64,000 nucleotides of DNA from Hermatobates lingyangjiaoensis (taxonomy: Eukaryota; Arthropoda; Insecta; Hemiptera; Hermatobatidae): positions 3,879,001-3,943,000 of the forward strand of contig JAPFBL010001617.1 in the NCBI GenBank assembly GCA_026182355.1. Reading direction: 5' to 3'. Shown piece after piece: positions 45,571-57,064 of this stretch. The translations under genes were made by a program, and so were the position numbers. Position 1 is the stretch's first letter. Every line of letters begins with the position of its first letter. Under the pieces are notes generated by a model that was not told the DNA's origin, searched no databases, and saw nothing but the letters and a program-made list of their open reading frames with translations.

Positions 45571-46640
45571 GTGTGTGTGTGCGTGCGTGCGTGCGTGTAT
45601 GCGTGGATGGGTGGATGGGTCTATGAGTGTGTATCGAAAAGTTGTATAAACGCTGCAGTCCACAATCTTTGATGGATGAAATTTATATTTTACACAAAAA
45701 TTGGTTGTATAGTTTGGTTGTGCTGTATAGTTTGGGAGCAATCATGCATGATAGGAAAGTCACTTGTTTTCCAAAAATGTGATTTTAGACATTTTTTTCT
45801 CCTAAACTAATAATTTTAGAATCCTGAAATGTTAGCATTATCTTTGAGGAAAAGCAATGTCTGAAAAAATCGTAGGAGTTTTAAAACGACTAGAAATATT
45901 TTTACTTTACTATAAATAAAATATAGAAATTGTGAAAAAATTTGATCTCGAAGTTTTTAAAACAACTGATAGATTTCTTTTTTCAATAAAATGTAAAAAA
46001 ATTTCGACTTATGCGTCAATATGAAAGCTTATGAGAACAATACAAGCCATACTGTTTGACCAATCAAAATTAAATTGTAACTAGAAATAGGGCCTTATCT
46101 GGGAAATAAGAGGAAGTATTTTTTTTCCAAAATTATTTTAACAACAAAGGCGTTATAGTACTACTCGTATAACGTTAAAGTACTATTTTCTGTTTTCAAG
46201 AACTGTTTTTTTTACGCTAAACAGCTCATTAAAAAACGCTAAAATATTGCCATAAATTGAACAGAAATTAGTAATTTATAAAAAAAAATCGGTGAAATTT
46301 TGATAATCGGAAAGAGCAATAAAACTATAAAAACTTAATATTTATCCTGAACTAACGGATCACCGTTAGATCATACATGTTAGATTTGTTTACATTTAAT
46401 TACATTGTTTACATTGACTTAAAATTTTTTTCAGTGAATTGACTGAAATAAAATTTAAATTTAGAGGTAAAAATATTTCGAAATTTTATTAGATTCAATA
46501 ATAATAGAATTTTTACAAGTAAAAAAAATCAAGGCCAATCTAAAATACATCCTCTGATGCTTTCCATGGTAGGATGGATTTGTCTAGCAAAATGCTCTAA
46601 TCCATCTGTATGTTGCACTCTTGAAGAAAACTTAATATCA
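45370..46640 (-). repeat. Z-Y dispersed repeat with expanded microsatellite
   Basis: In reverse: 'tttactataagtaaagtata', 'acatgttttgagatcctcaa', the expanded GT tract, 'gaaagtcacttgttttcc', 'gatcaccgttagatc', then Y sequence such as 'gtatgttgcactcttgaaga'. It is a close partner of the plus copies at 1, 16.0 and 31.0 kb. Confidence 0.8.
45492..45599. repeat. (GT)n with (GTGC)n microsatellite
   Basis: Over 100 bp of GT units with GTAT and GCGT interruptions, at the CA-tract position of the Z repeat. ORFs in all frames here are artefacts. Confidence 0.95.
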
Positions 46641-46644
46641 GGGC

Positions 46645-47190
46645 TAGTTTCCATTGTGTGTATAATTCATATTACATTAATGAAAATAATGTGAAATGGT
46701 GTATAAATTGTTTTCTTCTTCTCGGAATTTGGTCAGGGAAGAAGAAAAGTATTTATTAGTAATTGTGGCCAAGAAAACAATACCTTGTTATATAAATTAT
46801 TAGTATTACAGCTAGTTATTACTAGACCACCCGTGACCCTTTGTGTCACTCAGAAATTATAACAATAGTTTTGAAATTAATCCACTGAACATGATTGACA
46901 GAGATCATTTTAATTGTTCTTTCTTGATATTAAGGCACGGAAACAGATTCTTATATCGCCCAAGCTTTTCATATACTATTCTAAACATGATTCAAGATAT
47001 ATACAAAGCAAGTATATTAAGCAAAATAAAAAAAAATTAAAAGTAAAAAATCATTTATTTTATGATATAAATAAAACATCATTCGTTATATACACAATGA
47101 AATATATTTAAAACAAACAAAACTAGTAAATTAAAATATTTAATTTAATTACCTAACATAAAATAACATTCATTAAACGAATGTGTCAAG
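46645..47190. other. No recognised feature
   Basis: AT-rich, nothing supported. Confidence 0.5.
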
Positions 47191-47196
47191 TCAAGT

Positions 47197-47277
47197 CTCA
47201 CACACACAGACATACAAACACACACACACACACACACACATACTCACAAAAACACACACATACACACAAACACACAC

Positions 47278-47351
<74 letters not shown>

Positions 47352-47382
47352 ACAAACACAGACACACAAACACACACCAGAG

Positions 47383-47438
<56 letters not shown>

Positions 47439-47486
47439 CACAAACATACACAGAGTGACACACAGACACACACACACAGACGCACA
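47197..47486. repeat. (CA)n-(GA)n-(CA)n compound microsatellite
   Basis: Imperfect CA units to about 47375, pure GA from about 47386 to 47431, then CA/CAGA units to 47486. It ends where the LINE endonuclease frame begins. Confidence 0.95.
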
Positions 47487-48545
47487 TCAATTTCAAATTA
47501 GGAGGTTGGCCACTCCATTATCGTACTTTCAGCGCCGGTACAAAGAAGAAAAGAGCAGTAATAATAGTTCGTGATCCTGAAATAAATGTCTTATTAATCA
47601 GTCAATATTCAAATGAGGACACTGTCATAGTGGAATTAAACAATAGAGGTTTTAAATTCTTTATGGTTACCATATACATGGATAAACTCGATGACATAGA
47701 AGAAGATCTAGCAAGTCTTCAGAGAGTGATCCACTTCACAAAAAGGCTCCCTCTTGTGATAGCAGCCGATACAAATAATCGTTCAAAATCTTGGTTTGAC
47801 AGTCAGACTGACAGCAGAGGATTACAACTAGAGGATTTTTAGCGCAACAATCACTATTATTTGTTAATGAAGATACAGGAATACCCTCTTTCCAGACAAT
47901 CCAAGGTAGCAGTACATAGATCTAACAATAGCCAATTTACAAATGCTTAAATATATTTCATCTTCCAAGTGCTCTACTGAAATAAGCTGTTCTGACCATT
48001 CTATAATCAAGTTTACAATCGGTTCTCAGATATCACAAAGGTGCAGATCACCAAGAGAATTAATGCCTCTAAGATTCAACACAAGTAATGAAGACAACTG
48101 GAACAAGTTTATAGAGGAACTATCCGTAAGCCTAAGTCATCTTGCCCGACACATTTACAATAATAATAGTGACTTAGATACTCATCTCACGGAGTGGATA
48201 ACCGATTATGACAACATACATGAAGCAATTTCACAGATTAACAGATCCCTTACTAATTCATGTATCAAAGCATTTCCACTCAGACACCGCGGAGGCCAAG
48301 GCAGACGCTCAGTACCATGGTGGACCAACGAGTTATCCAAGACTAAACATACCATCAGACATTTAAGAAGGAAATACCAACGGACTCGGAGAGACTCAAA
48401 GCTAAGGGAAGATAGAGGGTAAGATTATTTTGCAACTAAAAGAGTCTACAAACAAGGGATTGTCGAGGCGAGACTAGAGTCATGGAAAAATTACTGCAGT
48501 GCCACAGGACGAGAAAACCTCGTTAAAGACTTCAACCAACTTTAA
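47486..48545 (+). pseudogene. R1-type LINE endonuclease and linker pseudogene
   Basis: The frame opens before 47630: ..LGGWPLHYRTFSAGTKKKRA VIIV.., ..LLISQYSNEDTVIVEL.., YMDKLDDIEEDLASLQ, then AADTNNRSKSWFDS and SRGLQLEDF. This is the middle of an R1-clade AP-endonuclease ('GDFNArs.lWg......RG..LeeFl'). A frameshift at about 47838 leads to LAQQSLLFVNEDTGIPSFQ. A second at about 47917 leads to IDLTIAN and CSDHSIIKF, the SDH catalytic box. The linker follows with WWTNELSKTKHTIRHLRRKY. A stop at 48420-48422 interrupts it, after which DYFATKRVYKQ.. and SWKNYCSATGREN continue to TAA at about 48545. No RT is present. The N-terminus of the endonuclease is lost at the microsatellite boundary. Confidence 0.82.
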
Positions 48546-48610
48546 TAGGAATCCTTAGTCAAAATGCATGTAATATAATAAATGTAATATAATAAATGCA
48601 GAAGAAAAAC

Positions 48611-48647
48611 ACAGACACACACACACACACATACTCACAAAAATACA

Positions 48648-48679
<32 letters not shown>
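48611..48679. repeat. (CA)n microsatellite
   Basis: CA units with the same 'catactcacaaaaacacaca'-like interruption as the block at 47235, suggesting the two flanks of the LINE piece share an origin. Confidence 0.93.
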
Positions 48680-48681
<2 letters not shown>

Positions 48682-48689
48682 AGATGTGT

Positions 48690-49470
48690 TTTTATTGTTT
48701 CACGTAAGTACGGTTTCACTTCAACACTTTTGACAAAGTAGAGTTTGCCACTACTAATCAGTCAATAATTTACTAATCATAACAGTAAACTTAATCATAA
48801 ACTTACAACTCACTAATCACGGGGTCATATATCACAAACTACGGTCGATTGACTTACTAGGCTCGGTAACCAAACTTCCACTTCCCAACAGTGGATCAGT
48901 CTACTTCCACACTGTTATTATCGTCATCATTAATATTATAAGTAATGTTTTTAATTTATTGAACGTTACTGCTAATCTCCGAAAGGGTAATTTTGAGGAG
49001 TGCTCTTATCTTATCATAACAAACGTACATTGAGATGGTCAAATGTTGAAGTTGGAGTGTTGGACGGTTGCATGATCCATTCGCTTTTTTTTTTTATAGG
49101 AAGTTAAGGTTTTTCTGCACAGTATTAACAACGTATTATTTTATGGTTAGATATATTAGCATGATTTAAATGATTAATATTTTTTTTTAAAAAAACCTAA
49201 ATGTGCCATTCGCTAGTGGTATGAAATATGATTCATTAGAATGATGTCATAGGAAATATATTTGTCCCTTTTTTTTAAAGTATCATGGAAGTATATCTCA
49301 AAATAAATCATTTTCAAGACGAGGAAAATTTTTTAGGTTGTTCACTTTCATTTTGTAAATAAGATTCATTAAATTTGTTTCAAAATGAGCAATTTTTTTT
49401 TACAATCTACGTTTTTCTTTGGGATTTTGGGATAAATATTATACTCGAATGTTTTTCTTATCTCGACCAC
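48690..49470. other. No recognised feature
   Basis: AT-rich with poly-T runs. Nothing coding. Confidence 0.5.
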
Positions 49471-49537
49471 ATATATTTAGCACTATTTTTCTTTTTTTAT
49501 CAAGGTTTGGTCTAGCTTCAATAATACAACACCTTTA

Positions 49538-49577
49538 AGCCGACGTTTCATCTATATTTGTAGACATCTTCAGGGCT
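49538..49577 (-). ncRNA. Hammerhead-ribozyme-like motif, left arm
   Basis: On the minus strand: AGCC, CTGAAGA, T, GTCTA, loop CAAATA, TAGAT, GAAAC, GTC, GGCT. It is the same as the right-arm copy except for one C-to-T change that turns a closing pair of stem II into G-U. The core boxes CUGANGA and GAAA are intact. Confidence 0.55.
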
Positions 49578-49915
49578 ATATCAATACAGAATTTTAATTA
49601 CAATAACATAAAAAGTAATTATATTACATTATTTAATTAATACACATAATTACCTTGGTATTTTTCTATTGTGAGGAAGCAACTACATGACAGTTTTTTA
49701 TTCAGATCATAAATTTTTAGGGCTGTTTTGAGTTAAGTCTGATTAGAAGGTTCGAAAAACTATCACTAGGGCAGTACACTAGCTGATTTGAACAAAAAAC
49801 CGTTGTGTAGTTGCTTCTTCACAATAAAAAAATACCAAGGTAATAATGTATATTAATTAAATAATGTAATATAATTACTTTTCATGTTATTGTAATTAAA
49901 ATTCTGTATTGATAT

Positions 49916-49955
49916 AGCCCTGAAGATGTCTACAAATATAGACGAAACGTCGGCT
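49916..49955 (+). ncRNA. Hammerhead-ribozyme-like motif, right arm
   Basis: Stem I is agcc (49916-49919) with ggct (49952-49955). The CUGANGA box is ctgaaga (49920-49926). Stem II is gtcta/tagac (49928-49932 and 49939-49943) with loop caaata, the loop seen in well-known hammerheads. The GAAA box is at 49944-49947. GUC ends at 49951 as the expected cleavage triplet. Stem III would be the palindrome acgt (49947-49950), too short to form within one molecule, so a dimeric form as in some Penelope-like hammerheads would be needed. One extra T (49927) sits between the first box and stem II and departs from the canonical core. Confidence 0.6.
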
Positions 49956-50024
49956 TAAAGGGGTTGTATTATTGAAGCTAGACCAAACCTCGATAAAAAA
50001 AGAAATGTAGTGATAAATATTATA

Positions 50025-52435
50025 GGTATAAAAAAGTTGTTATATCCTTTGGTGAAGCGATGGGTATTGAACTAGTTATCATAATAATTACATTTCTTTA
50101 AAACTTATTGAAACAATACTTTATTACTAATTTAAATAAGCGTTTGCTTATTTTATATTCTACATATAAGCTTACCTTGAGCTCATACAGAATGGAGAAA
50201 ATAGGAGCCCTAATGGGATGATTGGGTCGAAGGATGGATATGCATAAGGATATATCGAGAGGGTAAGAACAGAATAAGCGATGAGAGCAAAACTCAGAGG
50301 CAACACTAAGCTTCTAGTTAAGTAGAAATGTAATAGGAATAATCGGTCGACGCAGCTCTCAATAGAGCATGCCTAAGTGGCAAGCTGTTACCTCTAACTT
50401 CTGTCCACTTCACTAACACCCATATCAACCCCAAATCTTAATCATCACAGCCATTACCTCACTTAAATTACATTCCATTCAGATATGCTTATTAATATAA
50501 TAATTTTTCAATTAGAATACAGATCTATAATTTATTCGAAAACTATAATCTGTGATATTTTATAGATTAATTAAAAGTGTACACCATCCAAGCAAACATG
50601 TTCAGAGAGTAGATATTACGTATATAAAATAAATTATGGTTTCTATAACGTAATTTGCATAATCATTTAAATTACCTCATGCACTTATTTCAAGACATAA
50701 TTACTCCGTACATAGTAGCATATAGTAATACAAAGCAGTAGGGACCTAGACCTTTTTGTCAATTTGAGTACTAAAGGGGCGGGCCTCAATTTGACACTCC
50801 TTTTTAATTTAATCAAAGGGGAAGTTATTAATAATTACTAAACACGAAATGAAAATTGAACATTTAAATTTGAAATACATCAAAATTAAAGAAATTTTAT
50901 TATATAACTTAAACAAAAATGTAAAAAAAATGTTGCCATCATAATGGAGACTACCGTGACGAGATATTTCTCTCCTTGAAACGCCACTTTTACAAAATAA
51001 CCTGTAGAGAATGTTCAATAATCAAATTTAAATCAAACTTCAAATCAGTTTGTAAATCAAACATCAGTTTTCTAAGCCTCTTCATAGGTCTACAAAACAG
51101 AGAAATAATAAGAAATGGACCAATGATTAATAACTAAGTTAATAACTAAAAATCAGAAATACAGCATAAATAACAATGTATGTAAAAACGATCAAAATAA
51201 AAGTAAAAGAACATTCAGAATCATTAATAATGAGGAATTATAAATTAGTATATTACAAAGCCAATAATAATTTAAAGCAAAAGAAAAAAAACATCCAGTG
51301 AACACAATGAAATCAGGAAAATTTCAAAAATATTCTCATCAAATGGAAACACTAAAATAAAATAATTAAACATTTTATACTAACATTAATAATTAATTTA
51401 TGACACAACAGTCAAATTTAATATGCTAAATTGTTGGTATTTATTTGTTTTCTATCAAGGATGCAATTACTAAATAATTATTTAATATAACAAGCTAAGC
51501 AAAAGAAATATTTTTTAAACATTCTATTATTTGAATTCAAATAAATTCATTTTTACTTCATATTTTGGTAAAAATGGTAATCACACTCGTGGAGTATAAA
51601 CCTTACAAAATTCAATTAACAAACATACGAAATGTTTAAATTATTCATTCACTAATTTAATCTTGTTAGGTTAAAAAATCTAACAGCTAAAATGTATTCT
51701 TCAAAATAACCTTTTTGTTAGATCGTGAAAAACATTTACTAGAGTTTCTTTTGGCCTAAAATTTAAAACATATATTACAAAGATTGTACATGTACAATGT
51801 AATATAAATATAAAAACGTATGTATATATATTTACATTATTTAAAATAACACCCTCCTTAGCCTATTCATGTTTCTTAAAATGATTTTCAATTTTCCTAA
51901 ATACCATTCTCATTAACTCATCTACACAGTAAAGTATATTTCCTATATTCGATATGTTTCAAATGATCACCCATCATCTGGAGGACATGAATAACTTCTC
52001 GGTTGTATTCTCTCGTTTATATAAGCAAAGTGAAGACAGTGGAGCCTGTTTTTAAATGACAGTATTCTTTACTTTCTCATAGCAAATAGTTAACACATTT
52101 GCAATATTACTTATCGATTGAAGATAATCATGGCCAATTTCAACAGATATTTCATTAAGTAACTGTCAATAAAAACTGTTTTATATTTCAAAAATAAACC
52201 AGAAGTTTCATCTATATCCTAAAGAAAAAGGGTTTCATCATTATTTCAAAAGCAAACTCAATGTCGCACGAGACTTGTTTATGACTCTTGTTATACAGCT
52301 GTTTTCATGTACTAAATTAGTACTTGGGTGAAAAACTAGGAATATGTCTTTTTGCTCCAAAATGTAAATGAATCATCACAGTGGTTAAAGCCGCATTTAA
52401 TGAACTCCGCAAATCGACACCCCGCTGACAAGTGT
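50025..52435. other. No gene recognised
   Basis: 'gttatatcctttggtgaagc' and 'gatgggtattgaactagtta' at 50037-50080 recur at about 63150-63190 as a small dispersed fragment. A GC-richer block at 50220-50420 is unassigned. The rest is AT-rich. Confidence 0.45.
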
Positions 52436-52439
52436 CATA

Positions 52440-52690
52440 GCGCTGAATGAAATATCAGCTTTCGTTACCAACAATCCAATAGACCCAATATTAACAGCCT
52501 AGATTCAGCAATTTTTGATTGCATGCAATTCATTCAACGCCGACAATATGAAGGAACTTGTTGAGAACTTAGAGCAAAAAGGTTTTTACGATTATAAATA
52601 ATTGGATTGAATTCATTTCTTTACGAATAGCTATAGAAATGATTATGAATGTGGTGGGTAGTAACATTAGTTAAAACCTAAACACTAATT
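52440..52690 (+). pseudogene. Possible IS630/Tc1-like DDE transposase C-terminus
   Basis: One frame reads QQSNRPNINSLDSAIFDCMQ FIQRRQYE, resembling 'P.NSPDlNvLDl.iF..iQs.Q' around the last catalytic acidic residue of IS630/Tc1-like transposases. Shifted frames follow with KELVENLEQKGFYDYK and ..VVGSNIS.., like the 'eLve.v..af..y' and 'GgN.Y' tail. Several stops are present. The match is by motif memory only. Confidence 0.35.
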
Positions 52691-53039
52691 AACACCAATA
52701 ACAGCGCTTTATACAAACGCTTTTATTATTGTTGAATAATCCAATCATAAAGAGGACCAGATTAATTAATATTACTACTACTAGAGATATATAGTAATTT
52801 AAAACGTATGTTCCATCTAATGTTCTTTAATCTCTACTGTAGAACCTTGAAACTCGAACTTAATGCCTTCTAAAGGGATATTCTCTCTTGAAATTCTGGA
52901 GTCCTGAAAGTTTTTCTATAAAAAGGAATGACTTCAGTTGACAGTTGATTCGCTTCAGCCAACAGATATATTCATTATATAATTACTCTACATTTTAGTG
53001 CAAACATGGTTTGCAATATATAAATAATAATAAAACAAG

Positions 53040-53805
53040 CTTTTTACTTTACTATAAGTATAGTGATCGTGAAAAAATCGATCTCGAGATTTTGACGGAA
53101 TTACATGTCTCAAGGTCTCAGAAGTCGTTTTATGAAGTTTTTTCAATGATGTCTGTGTGTGGGGGTGTATGTATGCATCCAAAGTTTGTGGACATGCTAC
53201 GGGTCAGAATCTTTGATGGATAAAGTTGATATTCTATAGAGAAATGTGCCTCATAGTGAAAATAAGCTCTATTGTTTGGGAGCAATTATGGATGATGGAA
53301 AAGTCACTTTTTTTGCCAAAAACCTGATTTTAGACTACATTTTTTTCTCCTAAAGCACTAATTCTAGAGTCTCAAAATTTTGGTATTATCTGTGAGGTTA
53401 CAAAAGCATGAAACGAAAAATAACCTCAGGTTGTTAAAAAAATTTTTTTTAACAATAAAATATACAAATTTTGACTTATAATTCAATCTGAAAGATTGTG
53501 AGAACGATACAAGCCATTAAGTTTAACGGATCAAAATGAAACTAACTATACCTAAATATAAAATATTTTGAGGAAAATTTGAGATAATTTTTTTCAAAAT
53601 TACATTAACCAAAACGTGTGACAGTCCATTTTCTGTTTTCAGAAAATCTCTTTTTAAAGCTAAACAGCTCATTCAAAAACATGAAAATTTGCCAGAAAAT
53701 TAAACAAAACATTAACAATCTATAAAAACAATTCAGGTAATTTCAATTACCGTAAAGAGCAATAACTCTATAAAAACTGATTGTTTATCCTAGACTAACG
53801 GATCA
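53040..53805 (-). repeat. Z repeat
   Basis: In reverse: 'ttactttactataagtatag', 'gatctcgagattttgacgga', 'acatgtctcaaggtctcaga', a short GT tract at 53154-53172, 'aagtcactttttttgcc', 'acgatacaagccatt', 'gcaataactctataaaaact'. It joins head-to-head with an X copy at about 53806. Confidence 0.8.
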
Positions 53806-54260
53806 GATGTTTATTAGTCTTTCATTCCTGGAAGTAGTACAGATAGTGATTGATTCACTTATCAATATACACGATTATTGTATACCACACCACTGATACC
53901 TATAATATCTTTAGTATAACTACAGCAGTAACAACATTTTTGAAAAGTGTAGATTTCGTATTACGATATTACTCTTACAGAATATCGCTTTTGTTCCAAT
54001 AACCAGTGGATTACTTACATGGTTTATCTAACCTCTTTCTACATTGAAGGTTTAAGACAAAGTCTCCAGTCTAAAACTTGAAAATATTTTAAGTAACAAA
54101 AACATTACCAAGTTTTTGTCTGAAAAATGTCAAAAATATTTTAAAAAAATGTCGTTTTCAGGTAATTTTAAATTTAAGATCTAGAATAATTTCATTTATT
54201 ATTTTTAGAAAATCATTTTGTTTTTCAATTATGTTTTTAATTGTTGATCTTTTATCAAAT
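53806..54260 (+). repeat. X repeat, joined head-to-head to Z
   Basis: 'cagatgtttattagtctttc', 'gtacagatagtgattgattc', 'aaccagtggattacttacat', 'ggtttatctaacctctttct'. It provides the empty-site version of the region where the mariner at 27643 inserted. Confidence 0.75.
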
Positions 54261-54404
54261 CATTATACTGAGAATTTTATGGCATGCTAGAGTTTTTTAA
54301 TAAATAACTTTTCTTTCGCTTAGTCACAGATCATAAAAATCCAATTTACTCTGATCAAGTGTTATTTTTTTCCTCTGTTATAAAGTTAACATTATTTGCT
54401 TTTG

Positions 54405-54913
54405 TTATGAAATCAACTAACAATACCTACTTGCTATACCTGAATATCTTCAAAATGAACATGTCAGAGAAGTTAGCAAAAAACAGCTTAAAAGATCATA
54501 ACTTCGCTTCTAACTTGAATTTTGAATCTATTCAAAGCTATTTTAAGTTAGACATACACAAATATAGTGTCAAGTTTTAGCTCACTATATCTCATGGTGG
54601 CTGAATTTACTTGTGACCAACTTTTGTGCTTTAAAGGTCCATAACTTTACTTCTACGTTGAATTTTCCTATCAATTCAGAGTCTATATTTTAAGTTAGAC
54701 ATACAAAAATCCAGTGTAAAAGTTTCAGCTTGCTATGTTTCATGGTGACTGAGTTAACTTGTAACAAAATTTTGCGGACGAACCGACAAACCGACAGATA
54801 GAAATTTTTCTAAGGGTGGATTTGGTTTCTCTAATGTATAAAACGTAAAGAAAACATGAAACGAGTCAGTTCTAAGCAATGTACAGACAAAACTTTTCTT
54901 TTATTTATATAGA
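54405..54913 (-). mobile_element. Helitron family 1, copy H4 (3' truncated)
   Basis: On minus, the 5' end is TC-tatataaataaaag at 54913, then 'gttttgtctgtacattgctt', the 'catgttttctttacg' block and two diverged copies of the 147-bp segment. It stops near 54405 before the helicase region. Confidence 0.8.
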
Positions 54914-54980
54914 TAGCCACTATTGTGTTTATATATTCGTATATAACAAAATTTCAGAATAAGCACGTGAAACAACAATC

Positions 54981-55079
54981 AATGTTCAAACTACAATAAG
55001 AAATGGTTTAAGCTGTAACAAGTGGTCTTCGTCAGAGTCAGAAATTTAACTTGTCAGTTCTTATTGTGGTTGGAACATT
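54981..55079. mobile_element. Fold-back MITE, copy 4
   Basis: Inverted ends aatgttcaaactacaataag and complement of ttattgtggttggaacatt, with core 'aacaagtggtcttcgtcaga' between. About 99 bp. It lies about 67 bp beyond the Helitron H4 5' end. Confidence 0.65.
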
Positions 55080-55084
55080 TATAT

Positions 55085-56765
55085 ATTTAAAGCCATTCGT
55101 CTTCAATTATTTAGAATCACGTTTAATGGACAGTTATTCATAGCATGTCATACTTACCAAGTATGTCATACATACCAAGTCATGCCATGTCTGATCAATT
55201 TTCAATAATGCGGAATCTTTTATTTTTACTTCAGCAAATATGCTTGCTCTGCTCAACTGTATGCTGCAACTCCGAAATGGCTGTCTTTCACTCTCCTTCA
55301 GTTAGTTATTTTTCAGTTAGTGGTATTTTAGTCAAATCATACCTACTACTATAGATGTGAGGAATAATTCTACATGTACATTTATGAAAGTCATTAAAGA
55401 AGTTAATTTAGTTATAACAATCGGAAGTACAATATGTTAAGTATGGAAGCGAAGTGTACGAGTCCGATGAGATTTTGGCCCTCAGTCAATTTATTTAATA
55501 ACATGTCAGGATATTCAATGATTTCAAGATTCTTTTACGATAAAATGATAAAAGATACATGTAAACAAAGGAAACATAACTGATTAATATGTTTCTATAG
55601 CCACATTAAAACAAAATAAAAAAATCAGGTTGCCATCAACGAATTTGATATTATGTTTACTTATAGTAAAATTGAGTGTAGACCACTTCAAATTTTGCTT
55701 TAAGTTATGATTATTTTATAACTATATAAATCTATTCAAATCACAAAACTTGTAATTTCACTCTGAAAATGATGAAAACAATAATTAATTGTTTAAAAAA
55801 AAAGTGAGAAATACAAAAACCATTGTTAAACTATATGACGGAAATTTGATGTTTAATTATTATTGCTAATTAACATGATTAACTAATTAATAAATTGCTC
55901 GTATTTTTATATGCAAGTATGTGCTAAATACTGGCTTAGGCGTCTGTGAAAGCTGCTCGGAACTAAGTTATAGGAATGTCAAACTCATTTCGCGTATTGA
56001 ACTGCGTCATCAATGGTGGGGTGGCAGAGGGCCACTTCGCTAACAGGATTCCACTTGTTTACTATTAGATTACCAAAAACCAATTTTTATTTTTCTCTTT
56101 TTAGCCACTCTAAAATATTAATCACCTTCAGTAAAACATCCTCATCGTGTTGGTTGTCTTTTCTCTGTTTCTAAACTTAAGTAAGAATAATTATTAAATC
56201 ATTTTTAAAATCTGGCTAGTAAAATTATCTCAGGTATTTTTTTATTAGTTTTTAAATGTAGCATTTATAATTCAAATTAAAAACATTGTCATGTAATATA
56301 ATTAGTAAAAAAAAAGTAGAGGGCACTCTCAAACAACTGAAGCCAAAATTCTATGCATGAAGTTCTTGATATAAGTTAGAGACGTGCGAAGATTTACACC
56401 GTCAAAGTATAACTAAAATCATTTTAGGTGCAGAAAAATAAAGTTTTAACACAACCTTTAACTTGTACATTAGAACCTATAAAGATCTCTCTATTTTAAC
56501 TACGTTTTCTTTCGTTTTATGGTTTTTTTGTTTAGTATTATGTCATTTTTGACCATGCTTTGTCAATCAAAGTAGAAGTTTCAACTGTATTTGGAAATGC
56601 TGTGCTACAAATTCAAAATGTTTAAAACAATTTTTGATCCATTGTTTTAATATCTGTGTACATAAGCGCACTGAAACAAATCTTATGTATATTGTAATAA
56701 GTATCATATAAACGTTTATTGATAATTGCGCATTATTGATTTCCCCATTTTATGCATTGATAATT
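55085..56765. other. No gene; X-terminus fragment at 55640-55705
   Basis: 'cgaatttgatattatgttta' and 'gagtgtagaccacttcaaat' form a reverse X start. A GC-richer patch at 55940-56060 is unassigned. Other ORFs lack domains. Confidence 0.5.
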
Positions 56766-56770
56766 CTTAT

Positions 56771-57060
56771 TTTCTCTCTCTTCTCTCTCTTTCTTTACCT
56801 TTCTCGCCCTGCCCCCTGCCTCCTTCTCCTTTAATCACTATCTCTTTCCCTTTCTCCCTCACCATCACATTCGTTCCTTCTCTCTCTCTCTCTCCCTCTC
56901 TCTCTGCTACCTTTCCTCTATCTCTCTCCGTCATAACTTTTTTCCTGTCTGTTTCTCCCTCAACTCTCTCTCTCTGACTCTCTCTCTCTCTCTCTCTATT
57001 TCTCTTTCCTTGACTTCTTCTCCCCTCTTCTTTTCTCTCACTCTCTTTCCCTCTTCTTCT
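56771..57060. repeat. Polypyrimidine (CT)-rich low-complexity tract
   Basis: About 290 bp of mostly C and T with (TC)n runs. It produces spurious Ser/Leu/Pro or Lys/Glu/Arg ORFs on the two strands. Confidence 0.95.
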
Positions 57061-57064
57061 CTTG

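Larger units (their letters stand above)
49472..50021. mobile_element. Large fold-back element with hammerhead-like motifs (Penelope-like?)
   Basis: Left arm 49472-49709 and right arm 49785-50021 are inverted copies with a small number of differences over about 237 nt, around a 75-nt spacer. Each arm holds a hammerhead-like core, annotated separately. Hammerhead ribozymes are known in the terminal repeats of Penelope-like elements, so this may be a pair of such repeats in inverted arrangement. No RT or GIY-YIG domain is visible in the window here. Confidence 0.7.

Noticed and set aside
45442..45741. Cys/Val or His/Thr-rich ORFs in several frames
   Set aside because: Pure translation of GT/CA microsatellite; the same holds for ORFs at 9475-9764, 15828-16103, 32480-32668 and 47181-47496.
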